A stretch of 64,000 bases of DNA, taken from the NCBI GenBank assembly GCA_964483805.1, contig CAZADH010000005.1, forward strand, positions 1 through 64,000, given 5' to 3'. Origin of the DNA: CAZADH01 sp964483805 (GTDB lineage Bacteria > Muiribacteriota > Ozemobacteria > Ozemobacterales > Ozemobacteraceae). Both the position numbers and the translations under genes were made by a program. Below the pieces are notes generated by a model, which did not search any database, was not told the DNA's origin, and saw only the letters and a list, made by a program, of their open reading frames with translations. Positions 32,544 through 41,386 of the stretch are shown here, in pieces (within the stretch, counting starts at the first letter, position 1; each line of letters starts with the position of its first letter).

Positions 32544-33671
32544 TCACACGGTCATGGGCATGACGACGTAGAAGAAGTTGGGATCGTCGCCGGCCGGCTT
32601 CATCAGCCCCGGATAGTTCGGGGTGGTCATGTCGATCGTGAGCTTCTCGGTATCGAGGACACCGAGGAAGTCTTGCAGGAATTTGAGGTTGAAGGAAATC
32701 TGGATCGGGTCGCCGGTCATGGTCGAGGGGATGACGTCTTGCGCGCGGCCGGTATCGCGTGATTCTGACCATACGGTGGTGGCGTCGGCCTCGGCTTCGA
32801 GACGCACCATCATGCTGGCGGTGCGGGCGATCGGCTGCACGGCACGCAACGCTTGCGAGAACTCGTGCGCATCGAGGGTGACCTTGCGACTCGGGTCTTT
32901 GGGCATGACCCGATTGTAGTCGGGGAACCGACCTTCGTACAACCGCGTCAGCACTTTGACCTCATTGGTGATGAAGACCAGTTGCTCGTTGAAGAGACCG
33001 ACGGTGATCTCATCGACAGTGTCGAGCAGCTTGAGCACTTCGTGCACGGCCCGGCCGGGAACGAGGAAGTTCTTCTCGAATTCCGGCGGATACTGGACCG
33101 CGCCAAACCGGGCCAGCGACAAGCGCTTGGTATCGGTGGCAACGAAGTTGAGCTGGCCGCCGGTGAATGAGAAACACACACTGCGATGCACCGGGTTGGA
33201 TTCGTCGGTGCCGACGGCCACCACGGCTCGTTTGAGATGCTTCTTGAATTCGGTCGTCGGCAGCTTGAAGTTGGGGAAGTTGAGTTCCTGGACCGCCGGC
33301 ACCGGCGGGAACTCCTCGGCGCCCTGGATCTGTAATTTGTATTTACTGCGCGCGACCTTCAGTTCGATGTGTGGGCTGCCATCGTCGGGAGAGGTGAACA
33401 TCGCCTGGGTGGTGGAGTCTTCGACGGGGAGGTTGCTGACCACCTCGAGGAACAGCCGCGCCGGGATGGTCGTTTCGCCCGGTTCTTCAATGGTCGCGGG
33501 GATCTTGGCGATCGTCGTCATCTCGAGATCGGTGCCGACCAGCCACAGGCAGTCTTTGTCGGTGCGCAACAGCACGTTGGCGAGAATGGGTTGGACACCC
33601 TTGGTGCTGACGGCGCGACCCACCGTGCCCAGGGTTTCGACCAGGGGTTTGGTGCCGACCGAGAACTTCAT
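32544..33671 (-). CDS. dnaN: DNA polymerase III beta subunit (sliding clamp)
   Basis: 375 residues from MKFSVGTKPLVETLGTVGRAV, with AAGGAGG 8 nt upstream. The three-domain clamp fold is recognisable from VKVLTRLYEGRFPDYNRVMP in the middle and the C-terminal FFYVVMPMTV (family: VMPMRL). It encircles DNA and tethers polymerase III. Its ATG overlaps the ileS stop (ATGA), an unusual neighbour: dnaN normally sits by dnaA or recF, neither of which is visible here. Confidence 0.97.
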   Translation of the reverse strand: MKFSVGTKPLVETLGTVGRAVSTKGVQPILANVLLRTDKDCLWLVGTDLEMTTIAKIPATIEEPGETTIPARLFLEVVSNLPVEDSTTQAMFTSPDDGSPHIELKVARSKYKLQIQGAEEFPPVPAVQELNFPNFKLPTTEFKKHLKRAVVAVGTDESNPVHRSVCFSFTGGQLNFVATDTKRLSLARFGAVQYPPEFEKNFLVPGRAVHEVLKLLDTVDEITVGLFNEQLVFITNEVKVLTRLYEGRFPDYNRVMPKDPSRKVTLDAHEFSQALRAVQPIARTASMMVRLEAEADATTVWSESRDTGRAQDVIPSTMTGDPIQISFNLKFLQDFLGVLDTEKLTIDMTTPNYPGLMKPAGDDPNFFYVVMPMTV

Positions 33672-36600
33672 TGCGAGGCCTCCTTGGCGATGCGGATGCG
33701 GGTCTTGATACCGTTGAGGTCCCACTCAGTGGCGTCGGCCAGGTTGGTCTGAGCCTCGAGCGTGACCGCGAGCGTCTCTTCGGCGACGTACTGACCGTGC
33801 GTCTTCAGTGCCTCGGTCAACTCGGCGGCGCGCGGCGAACCGGTGACGTCGAAGGCGATGCGGATGCGGTCGGAAATGTCGAGGCCGCTGTCCTTGCGCA
33901 TGTTCTGGACCTTGTTGACCATTTCGCGGGCCAACCCTTCGAGAATCAACGGCGGATCGAGCTTCAGCTCGAGGGCAACGGCGAGGTCGCGCTCTTGTTG
34001 CGTGGCCCAGCCCTCGCGGGGCGCCACTTTCACTTCGACCTCGTCGGCGGTCAGCGACACGTCTTGATCGTCGATCTTGGTGACGTACGCCTTGGCCTCA
34101 CCGTTCATTGCTGCCGAGACGACGCGGCCATCGATGCCGGCGAGATGCTCCTTGATCTTGGGCAGCAACTTCTTGTATTTCGCGCCCAACTTCGCGAAGT
34201 TCGGTTTCACCTGGACCGACGTGGTCTCGTCGAGGTCGGCGACCGCCACGACCTCTTTGACATTCAGTTCGTCTTTGATCAGCGGGGCCAGATCGGCGAA
34301 GACGGCCTTCAGTGCGGGATCCTCGAGTTTGACCAGGAGTCGTGGCAACGGCTGGCGGACCTTGACGTTGGCGCCGCTGCGGGCGGCGCGGCCCAGACCG
34401 ACGACATCGCGGACGAGGCCCATGCGCTGCTCGAGCTTCTCGTCGATCATCTGCGGCGCGAGCGCCGGATAGTCGCACAGGTGCACGCTTTCGGGGGCCT
34501 TCGCATCGATCGAGCGCACGAGGTTCTGATACAGGTCCTCGGCGATGAACGGCACAAACGGCGCGATCAGCTTCGCCATGCCGACGAGCAGTTCGTAGAG
34601 TGTCGAGAAGGCGGCGCGTTGCTCGACGGGCATGCCGTTGGCCCAGAAGCGGCGGCGGCTGCGGCGGACGTACCAGTTCGAGATCTCGTCGACCAGGGTC
34701 TCGAGGGCCTGGGTCGCATGAAATACTTCGTATGTATCAAGGCTTTCGCGCACGGCCGCGACCGTGTGCGCGTAGCGCGAGAGGATCCAGCGGTCGATCT
34801 CGTCGCGCTCGGCCAGAGGCAGATGGTGTTTCGCCGGGTCGAAGTTCTCGGCATTGGCATAAAGCACGAAGAAGCTGTGCAGGTTCTGCAGCGTGCCGAG
34901 GAAGCGGTTGATGCAGTCTTGAATCGCTTCTTCGTAGAAGCGGCGCGTGTTCCAGGGCGCAGTGCCCGAATAGAGCGACCAGCGCACGGCATCGGCGCCG
35001 TATTTCTTGAAGAGCTCCATGCAATCGAGCACGTTGCCCTTCGATTTGCTCATCTTGACGCCGTTCTTGTCGCAGATGAGGCCGAGCACCAGCACGTTCT
35101 TGTAGGCCGAGGCCTGGTGCAGGAAAGTCGAGGTGACCAGCAGGCTGTAGAACCAGCCGCGGGTCTGATCGATCGCTTCGCAGATGAAGTCGCCGGGGAA
35201 GCTCTTCTTGAACTTGTCTTGATTGGCGAAGGGGTAGTGCCACTGCGCCGTGTGCATGGCGCCGCTGTCGAACCAGCAGTCGATGACCTCGGGCACGCGT
35301 TTCATCATGGCGCTGCACTTGGGGCAGGCGACCTCGATGTTGTCGACGTAGGGCTTGTGCGGCTCGATGTTGGCCGGCACGTCTTTGCCCATGGTCTTGA
35401 GTTCTTCGATGCTGCCGATGCAATGCTTGTAACCGCACTTGCAGGTCCAGATCGGCAGGGGGGTGCCCCAGTAACGGTCACGCGACAGGGCCCAGTCGAC
35501 CATGTTCTCGAGGAAGTTCTTGAACCGGCCCACTTTCACGTGGTCGGGGTGCCAGTTGATCTTCTCGTTGTTGGCCATGACCTGGTCTTTGATCGCCGTC
35601 GCCCGGATGAACCACGAGTGTCGCGCGTAATACAACAGCGGGCTGTCGCAGCGCCAGCAGAACGGATAGGTATGTTTGTATTTTCCGGCCTGCCACAGGT
35701 CGCCGCGCCGCTTCAGCTCGTCGATGATGGCGGGGTCGGCGTCTTTAACGAACTGGCCTTTCCAGGGCTCGATCACGTCGGTGAACTTGCCTTGCAGATT
35801 GACCGGCTGCATGACGGGCAGGTCGTGTTTGCGCCCCGCTTGGTAATCGTCTTCACCGAAGGCGGGCGCGATATGGACGATGCCCGAGCCGTCTTCGGTC
35901 GACACGAAGTCGGCGAGGATCACGTAGTGCGCCTTCTTCTCGGGCTTCACATATTTGAAGAGCTGATCGTATTCGGTGCCGGCCAGGTCTTTGCCCTTGA
36001 CCGTGCCGGTGATCTGGCCCTTGTCGCCGATGACCTTCTCGACGAGGTCTTTGGCCATGATCAGCGTTTCGTCGCCGACCTGCACGCGGGCGTAGTCGAT
36101 CTCAGCGCCGACCGCGAGTGCGACGTTCGAGAGCAGCGTCCAGGGTGTGGTCGTCCAGACCAGAAAGCTGGTCTTCGCTTCGTTCTTGAGATGGAACCGC
36201 ACGAAGACCGACGGGTCTTCGACTTCGTCGTAGCCCTGGGCGACCTCATGGGACGACAGGGCGGTGCCGCAACGGCAGCAGTAGGGGATGACCTTGTGGC
36301 CTTCGTAGAGCAGACCGGCGTCCCAGAACTTGCGCAGGATCCACCACACGCTCTCGATGTACTCGTTTGTGCATGTGATGTATGGATTGTTCATGTCGAT
36401 CCAGAACCCGCCGCGCTCGACCATCTCGCGCCAGAGCCCTTCGTATTTGAACACGCTCTCGCGGCACTTCTTGATGAACTTCTCGACGCCGTAGGCCTCG
36501 ATGGCTTGCTTGCCGTCGATGCCCAGTTCTTTCTCGACCTCGATTTCGACCGGCAGACCGTGGGTGTCCCAGCCGGCCTTGCGCTCGACCTGGCAGCCGC

Positions 36601-36823
36601 ACATCGTCTTGTAGCGCGGGATCAGATCTTTGAGCGCCTTGGTCAGAACGTGGCCGGGATGGGGGCGGCCGTTGGCCGTCGGGGGGCCTTCGAGGAAGAC
36701 GAAGCGCGGCGCACCTTCGCGGAACTGCACCGATTTCTCGAAGATCTTGTTCTTGCTCCAGAATTCGAGGGTCGCCAGTTCGCGTGCGGGCGACAGCGAC
36801 GACGGGGTCTTGGTGAAACTCAT
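33668..36823 (-). CDS. ileS: isoleucyl-tRNA synthetase
   Basis: 1051 residues, the eukaryote-like (type 2) size. Class I signatures: PTANGRPHPGHVLTKALKD (HIGH motif as HPGH, about 47-65), the long editing domain, and KMSKSKGNVLD (about 590-600). It contains WFDSGAMHTAQWHYPF and the anticodon-binding tail. Type 2 IleS proteins are generally mupirocin-tolerant (family knowledge). It leads the ileS-dnaN-HEAT operon. A copy of the dispersed palindrome lies inside (34722-34734). Confidence 0.97.
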   Translation of the reverse strand: MSFTKTPSSLSPARELATLEFWSKNKIFEKSVQFREGAPRFVFLEGPPTANGRPHPGHVLTKALKDLIPRYKTMCGCQVERKAGWDTHGLPVEIEVEKELGIDGKQAIEAYGVEKFIKKCRESVFKYEGLWREMVERGGFWIDMNNPYITCTNEYIESVWWILRKFWDAGLLYEGHKVIPYCCRCGTALSSHEVAQGYDEVEDPSVFVRFHLKNEAKTSFLVWTTTPWTLLSNVALAVGAEIDYARVQVGDETLIMAKDLVEKVIGDKGQITGTVKGKDLAGTEYDQLFKYVKPEKKAHYVILADFVSTEDGSGIVHIAPAFGEDDYQAGRKHDLPVMQPVNLQGKFTDVIEPWKGQFVKDADPAIIDELKRRGDLWQAGKYKHTYPFCWRCDSPLLYYARHSWFIRATAIKDQVMANNEKINWHPDHVKVGRFKNFLENMVDWALSRDRYWGTPLPIWTCKCGYKHCIGSIEELKTMGKDVPANIEPHKPYVDNIEVACPKCSAMMKRVPEVIDCWFDSGAMHTAQWHYPFANQDKFKKSFPGDFICEAIDQTRGWFYSLLVTSTFLHQASAYKNVLVLGLICDKNGVKMSKSKGNVLDCMELFKKYGADAVRWSLYSGTAPWNTRRFYEEAIQDCINRFLGTLQNLHSFFVLYANAENFDPAKHHLPLAERDEIDRWILSRYAHTVAAVRESLDTYEVFHATQALETLVDEISNWYVRRSRRRFWANGMPVEQRAAFSTLYELLVGMAKLIAPFVPFIAEDLYQNLVRSIDAKAPESVHLCDYPALAPQMIDEKLEQRMGLVRDVVGLGRAARSGANVKVRQPLPRLLVKLEDPALKAVFADLAPLIKDELNVKEVVAVADLDETTSVQVKPNFAKLGAKYKKLLPKIKEHLAGIDGRVVSAAMNGEAKAYVTKIDDQDVSLTADEVEVKVAPREGWATQQERDLAVALELKLDPPLILEGLAREMVNKVQNMRKDSGLDISDRIRIAFDVTGSPRAAELTEALKTHGQYVAEETLAVTLEAQTNLADATEWDLNGIKTRIRIAKEASQ
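34722..34734. repeat. AATAC-N3-GTATT palindrome, copy 7
   Basis: AATAC TTC GTATG, 9 of 10, inside ileS. Confidence 0.55.
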
Positions 36824-36894
36824 GGTTGCCTCCGGTGTCTGGCAGATGCTGCGAAGTCGGCGGGGCGCATGGGGATGCGGCCGCGGGAAAAAGC

Positions 36895-36907
36895 AATACG
36901 AAGTATG
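36895..36907. repeat. AATAC-N3-GTATT palindrome, copy 8
   Basis: AATAC GAA GTATG, 9 of 10, in the gap between ileS and the aldolase gene. Confidence 0.6.
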
Positions 36908-36917
36908 CTGAACATGC

Positions 36918-37517
36918 TCAGGCGTGCCGACGGAAATCGGTCGGCATCGGCAATGGTGCGCCGGTGGCCCAGGCCTTGGCGAGCAGAATGATCTTGGCGA
37001 CGTTCTCGAGGCTGCTGGCCCAGTGCATCGCTTCGGTCAGGTCGTTGCCGGTGGCAAACACCCCATGGGCGCGGACAACCACGATCGGTTGTTCGCGCAG
37101 GTACGGGGGGATCTTCTGGGCCACTTCGTCGGAGCCCACGGCATTCTGGCACGCGACCACGGGCACGGCCTTGAAGTAATACTGCCCCTCGGCATCGATA
37201 GGGCAGATGGCGTCGACAAAGAACGACAGCACCACCGCGTGCGGGGCATGGCAATGCACGATGGCCTGGGCGTTGGTCGCCTGGTAGACGGCCCGATGGA
37301 CCGGCAGTTCGCGGGAAGCCCGGCGACTGCCTTCGTCTTCGCCTTCGAGGCCGGTCTCGACGACATCGCCATGGACGAGGCGATGCAACATGCTGCCGGT
37401 GCGGGTGATCGCGATCGTCCGGCCGTCGCGGGTCGAGAGGTTGCCGGAATGCGTGTTGTTGAGGCCGCCGAGATAGAGATCGGACCCGACCGATTGAAAG
37501 GCGCGCAGGTCGATCAT
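36918..37517 (-). CDS. class II aldolase/adducin family protein (MtnB or Ald2-like)
   Basis: 199 residues. Zinc ligands are visible as HCHAPHAV and the later RAHGVFATG; ASRELPVHRAVYQ contains the Glu used for catalysis in fuculose-phosphate aldolase. Its ATG overlaps the mtnA stop (ATGA), so it acts on the MtnA product, 5-methylthioribulose-1-phosphate. It would be either the dehydratase MtnB of the methionine salvage pathway or the aldolase of the DHAP shunt. No mtnC or mtnD lies nearby, which leaves both open. Confidence 0.85.
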   Translation of the reverse strand: MIDLRAFQSVGSDLYLGGLNNTHSGNLSTRDGRTIAITRTGSMLHRLVHGDVVETGLEGEDEGSRRASRELPVHRAVYQATNAQAIVHCHAPHAVVLSFFVDAICPIDAEGQYYFKAVPVVACQNAVGSDEVAQKIPPYLREQPIVVVRAHGVFATGNDLTEAMHWASSLENVAKIILLAKAWATGAPLPMPTDFRRHA

Positions 37518-38566
37518 TGGCAGTGCTGGCCGAGCATCTCGGCGATCGATTTTTCGTAAGGTGCTTTGACGACGCCGACGTCGGTGAAGATGGCGCTGAC
37601 CAGCTCGGGCGGCGTGACATCGAAGGCCGGGTTGCGGACCTGCATGCCCAGCGGCGCCACGGGTTGATCGCGGAAGTGTGTGACCTCGTGGGCATCGCGT
37701 TCTTCGATGACGATCTCGTGTCCGTCGGATTTGCTGAGGTCGAAGGTCGAGCGCGGCGCCGCCACGTAGAACGGAATCTTATGATATCGGGCCAGAACCG
37801 CCACCGCATAGGTGCCGATCTTGTTGGCGACGAAGCCGCGGCGGGTGATGCGGTCGGCACCGACCACGACGCCCTCGATCTTGCCCTGGCTCATGAGAAA
37901 ACCGGCCATGTTGTCGCAGATGAGGGTGGCCGGAATGTTCTCTTCGACGAGTTCCCAGGTGGTCAGGCGGGCGCCCTGCATCCAGGGGCGGGTTTCGTCG
38001 ACATAGACGTGAATGTGTTTCTTCGCTTCGACCGCGGCGCGGAACACGCCAAGTGCGGTGCCGTAACCGGCGGTGGCCAGTGCGCCTGCATTGCAGTGCG
38101 TGAGGTAATGGCCGCCATCGCGCAGAAAGGTCGCCCCGTTCCTGCCGATGGTGCGGCACATGGCGATGTCTTCGTCGAGGATGGCCTGGGCTTCGCGCCA
38201 GGCCGCGGCCTTGATCGTGGCACGATCGCTGGTGGCGAGCAGCGGCGTGAGCACGCGGCGCATGCGGTCGATGCCCCAGAAAAGATTCACGGCTGTGGGC
38301 CTTGTTGCCGATAAAGTATCGTAGACCAGATCCAGATGAGGAGGCAAAGCAGATGCATCGCCCGCAAACCGTTCAACAGCCAGTGCCACCCCAAAAGCCG
38401 CGGCCACCCCGATGGCTGGCGCTCCCCGAATTTTCATCGTTCGAATGCAATCGGCCATCTCAGTGGCCTCGCGTACAGCGATGATCGCTTTTTCATGGGG
38501 GAGCCGGGTCTGATCGATGAGGTCGACAGTCCCTGTACTGGGATTGTGGATGATCGTCGGGATCAT
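37514..38566 (-). CDS. mtnA: S-methyl-5-thioribose-1-phosphate isomerase
   Basis: 350 residues from 38566 (MIPTIIHNPSTGTVDLIDQ) with AGGAGA just upstream. Signature segments: TMKIRGAPAIGVAAAFGVAL, LTHCNAGALATAGYGTALGV (catalytic Cys), NIPATLICDNMAGFLM, VVVGADRITRRGFVANKIGTYAVAVLA (catalytic Asp) and PFYVAAPRSTFD. It isomerises methylthioribose-1-phosphate to methylthioribulose-1-phosphate in salvage of methylthioadenosine. It is the first gene of a two-gene operon with the aldolase and has its own promoter. Confidence 0.96.
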   Translation of the reverse strand: MIPTIIHNPSTGTVDLIDQTRLPHEKAIIAVREATEMADCIRTMKIRGAPAIGVAAAFGVALAVERFAGDASALPPHLDLVYDTLSATRPTAVNLFWGIDRMRRVLTPLLATSDRATIKAAAWREAQAILDEDIAMCRTIGRNGATFLRDGGHYLTHCNAGALATAGYGTALGVFRAAVEAKKHIHVYVDETRPWMQGARLTTWELVEENIPATLICDNMAGFLMSQGKIEGVVVGADRITRRGFVANKIGTYAVAVLARYHKIPFYVAAPRSTFDLSKSDGHEIVIEERDAHEVTHFRDQPVAPLGMQVRNPAFDVTPPELVSAIFTDVGVVKAPYEKSIAEMLGQHCQ

Positions 38567-38630
38567 GGACTGAATCTCCTGTGGTCTGAGATCTTCCCGC
38601 TGGGGTGAGATGAAGCTCAGAAGTCGGGGC

Positions 38631-38659
38631 ATCATAGCATGGCATCCATAGACCGTCAA
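38631..38659 (-). promoter_or_regulatory. mtnA promoter
   Basis: Minus strand TTGACG (38654-38659), 17-nt spacer, TATGAT (38631-38636), about 65 nt before mtnA. Back to back with the bamA promoter. Confidence 0.75.
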
Positions 38660-38696
38660 GACGCTTGCGGTGCCGTTTTCTGTAGCCGTGCCTGCC

Positions 38697-38725
38697 TTGA
38701 CATCAGAATCCTCTCCGGCTATCAT
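38697..38725 (+). promoter_or_regulatory. bamA promoter
   Basis: TTGACA (38697-38702), 17-nt spacer, TATCAT (38720-38725): the same two hexamers and spacing as the tRNA promoter. Confidence 0.8.
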
Positions 38726-38764
38726 ACCGGAAATTTCCCGGGCAGTTCCCTGCGCAAGGAGCCT

Positions 38765-40486
38765 ATGAAAGCTAGAATCGCCGCGTGTTTGCCCGTTTTT
38801 GTCCTGTTGGCGCTGTGGTCGGTGTGTGCCCCAGCGGTTCATGCATACGACAGCAATATCGTGACCGGCTTTGCCGTCGAGGGTAACAAGATGATTCCCT
38901 CGTCGACCATTCTGCTCAACCTGCAGATGAAGCCGGGCGACAAGTTCGACGATGCCGCCGTGAAGGCCGAGATCGCGCGCATCGGCGAGATGGGTTTCTT
39001 TTCCTGGGTGGGTGCAGAGGCACGCAACCACGAGAAGGGCAAAGAGATCATCTTCAAGGTCACCGAGAACGGCTTGATCACCGAAGTGAATCTGAAAGGC
39101 AACACCAAGATTGCCACGGCCACCCTGCTGCACGAGATGGAGTGTCGCGTGGGCACGGTGTTCAACTCCAAGATGTTGTCGCAGGATATCAACGCGATCA
39201 ACGAAACCCTCTCGCGGCATGGTTTTCTGTTCTCGAAGGTGACCGATGCCTACGTCAAAGAGCAGGGCAGCAAGATCTTTGTCGAGGTTTCCGAGGGTTT
39301 CCTCAGCGAAATCAAGATCGAAGGCCTGAAGAAGACCAAAGAGAAAGTGGTCCGCCGTGAGTTGACCATGAAACCGGGCGAGATCTACAACAACAACAAG
39401 ATCGTTCGCGACCTACAACGTATTTACAATCTTGGTTTCTTCGAGGAGGTCACCCGCGATCACCTGCCCGGTCCGAAGCCCCACGATGTCGTGTTGGTCA
39501 TCAAGGTCAAAGAGCAGAAGACCGGTCGCGCCGGCGTGGGTGGCGGTTACAGTTCGCTCAACGGCCTGGTCGGGTTCGTGAACCTGTCCCAGAACAACTT
39601 CAACGGCGAAGGCAAGCGGGTCTATGTGAAGACCGAGTTCGGTGGCGTGCGCACCTACGAACTGGGCTACTTCGACCCTTACATCAACGGCAAACCGATC
39701 AGCTTCGGTATCGACCTTTACGACACCAAGTACAACCGCAGCCTGTATGCCGCCGGGTTGTCGACCACCGATTACGACGAGCGCCGCAAGGGCGGCAACA
39801 TCGTGCTCGGCAAGCGGCTTTCCCCCTGGACGGACGTGTCGTTGCGCTTCCGCGATGAAGACGTCGAGATCACGCCCACCACCGACGGTGCCTCGTTGCC
39901 GACCGGGATCTACAACGGTCGCGTGCAGAGCCTTGGTGCCATTGTCGACCGCGACACCCGCGACAATCGCTTCCGGCCGACGGGTGGCTTGCACGATTCG
40001 TTGTCGGTTGAGACGACGGGTGGCCCGTTCCGGGGTGAGAACGAATACACCAAATACGTGTTGGCTCTGCGGCGCTATGTGCCGGTTTCCAAGAACCGCA
40101 AACTGGTTTTCGCCGTTCAGGGTGTTGCTGGCCAGACGGCGACGGGCAAAGGTTTCGTGCCGATCTACGACCTGTTCTCGGTGGGCGGCAGCAGCACCGT
40201 GCGCGGTTACCGCGAACGCGAGTTCCTGGGCACCAAGATGGCCTACATGAACCTGGAGTTCCGGCGCAACTTCGCGAAGAATTTCGACGTCGTGGCGTTC
40301 TACGATTATGGTGATGCATGGGGCATCGACACGTTGAACAACCGCAGCAGCAACTTTGACGGCAAGGGTGGTTATGGCGCCGGTATCCGGTTGCAGACGC
40401 CCCTGGGTCCGATTGCCATCGATTATGGCAAGGCCAAAGACCGGGGCGAGGGGCGCACCTACTTCAACTTTGGTGGTTCCTTCTAG
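38765..40486 (+). CDS. bamA: outer-membrane assembly factor BamA (short, about three POTRA)
   Basis: 573 residues from 38765 (AAGGAG upstream). Signal peptide MKARIAACLPVFVLLALWSVCAPAVHA. About three POTRA domains (about 30-255) include EGNKMIPSSTILLNLQMKPGDKFD and GNTKIATATLLHEME. The C-terminal barrel begins at about 258 and ends TYFNFGGSF, with the terminal Phe of outer-membrane proteins; GGSSTVRGYRER is the conserved VRGY/F loop motif. BamA inserts beta-barrels. The family norm in E. coli is five POTRA, so this one is short. It starts the bamA-skp-lpxD-lpxC/fabZ-lpxA cluster, which favours BamA over TamA. Confidence 0.92.
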   Translation: MKARIAACLPVFVLLALWSVCAPAVHAYDSNIVTGFAVEGNKMIPSSTILLNLQMKPGDKFDDAAVKAEIARIGEMGFFSWVGAEARNHEKGKEIIFKVTENGLITEVNLKGNTKIATATLLHEMECRVGTVFNSKMLSQDINAINETLSRHGFLFSKVTDAYVKEQGSKIFVEVSEGFLSEIKIEGLKKTKEKVVRRELTMKPGEIYNNNKIVRDLQRIYNLGFFEEVTRDHLPGPKPHDVVLVIKVKEQKTGRAGVGGGYSSLNGLVGFVNLSQNNFNGEGKRVYVKTEFGGVRTYELGYFDPYINGKPISFGIDLYDTKYNRSLYAAGLSTTDYDERRKGGNIVLGKRLSPWTDVSLRFRDEDVEITPTTDGASLPTGIYNGRVQSLGAIVDRDTRDNRFRPTGGLHDSLSVETTGGPFRGENEYTKYVLALRRYVPVSKNRKLVFAVQGVAGQTATGKGFVPIYDLFSVGGSSTVRGYREREFLGTKMAYMNLEFRRNFAKNFDVVAFYDYGDAWGIDTLNNRSSNFDGKGGYGAGIRLQTPLGPIAIDYGKAKDRGEGRTYFNFGGSF

Positions 40487-40498
40487 GTACGGTATCAT

Positions 40499-40538
40499 GT
40501 GACGCCGCTTGGCTTGGCGTCACGGTGTTTTGACACCG
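40499..40538 (+). other. tandem hairpins between bamA and skp
   Basis: GTGACGCC (40499-40506) pairs with GGCGTCAC (40516-40523); then CGGTGT pairs with ACACCG (40523-40538). They may set the relative mRNA levels of bamA and skp. Confidence 0.5.
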
Positions 40539-40620
40539 CGGCATTGATGCTTCGGTGAAGGTGAAAAGAAGCCCACAGGGGTGTTCACGGACCCTGCAGG
40601 GCAGCATAAGGAGACTGAAA

Positions 40621-41247
40621 ATGAAAAAGACTCTGATTCTGAGCAGCCTGCTCGCCGCGTGCCTGGTCGTGCCGGTGCCTGGTTTCGCCATGGAGTTTGG
40701 CACGATCGATGCCGGACGGCTGTTCAACAACTACAGCGAGACCCAGAAGACCAAAGCGGTGCTCGAGGCCGAGAAGAAGAAGCTGCAAGAGAAACTCGAT
40801 GCGATGAAGAAAGAGTTTGCGGCGCTCGACGAGCAGTACACCGCCACCGCCAAGAAGATTCAGGAGCTGCAGCAGGCCAAGAAAGATGCCGAAGCCAAGC
40901 CGCTCGAAGACAAGTTGCGCACCATGCGCGAGCAGCTTGCCGAGAAACAGGCGGAACTGCAGAAGTTCTTCGAGAGTTCGCAGAAGCAATTGTATGAGCT
41001 CGAGGACGACAAGATGGGCAATCTGTCGAAGAACCTCGATGCCAAGGTTGATGCGACCATCAAGAAGATTGCCGCGCAGATGGGCCTCGAGGCCGTGTTC
41101 GAGAAGCGCTTCTGTTATGCGGGTGGTAAAGACATTACCGATGCGGTGCTGAATGACCTCAACGGTGGCGCGCCGGCTCCGGCGGCGCCCGCTCCGGTTG
41201 CTGACCCGAAGGCTCCCAAGGGTGGCGCGAAGCCCAAACCGCGGTAA
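40621..41247 (+). CDS. skp: Skp/OmpH-family periplasmic chaperone
   Basis: 208 residues from 40621 with AAGGAG upstream. Signal peptide MKKTLILSSLLAACLVVPVPGFA. FGTIDAGRLFNNYSETQKTKAVLEAEKKKLQEKLDAMKKEF starts a long coiled coil (about 45-165), typical of the Skp tentacles, which hold unfolded outer-membrane proteins for BamA. A Pro/Ala/Lys-rich tail (about 185-208) is extra. Its position after bamA is classical. Confidence 0.93.
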   Translation: MKKTLILSSLLAACLVVPVPGFAMEFGTIDAGRLFNNYSETQKTKAVLEAEKKKLQEKLDAMKKEFAALDEQYTATAKKIQELQQAKKDAEAKPLEDKLRTMREQLAEKQAELQKFFESSQKQLYELEDDKMGNLSKNLDAKVDATIKKIAAQMGLEAVFEKRFCYAGGKDITDAVLNDLNGGAPAPAAPAPVADPKAPKGGAKPKPR

Positions 41248-41291
41248 CCGTGTGGTGACACGCATCGCCTTCAGGAACACCTGAGACCGAT

Positions 41292-41316
41292 GGGCCGGAG
41301 CGAATCGTTCCGGCCC
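41292..41316 (+). terminator. hairpin after skp
   Basis: GGGCCGGA (41292-41299) and TCCGGCCC (41309-41316), perfect 8-bp stem; no T-run, so a weak or Rho-assisted terminator. Confidence 0.5.
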
Positions 41317-41334
41317 TCGGTGCGTCCATCGGTC

Positions 41335-41347
41335 AATATGTTGTATT
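41335..41347. repeat. AATAC-N3-GTATT palindrome, copy 9
   Basis: TCAATATGTTGTATTGA, symmetric over 17 bp with a single mismatch, in the skp-lpxD gap, 40 nt before lpxD. Confidence 0.65.
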
Positions 41348-41386
41348 GACAGTGGCGGGACGCAGAACGCAAAACGAGGCCCAACT

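Noticed and set aside
33671..36991. 1106-codon plus-strand open frame opposite ileS
   Set aside because: Antisense shadow; ileS motifs HPGH and KMSKS are unambiguous on the other strand.
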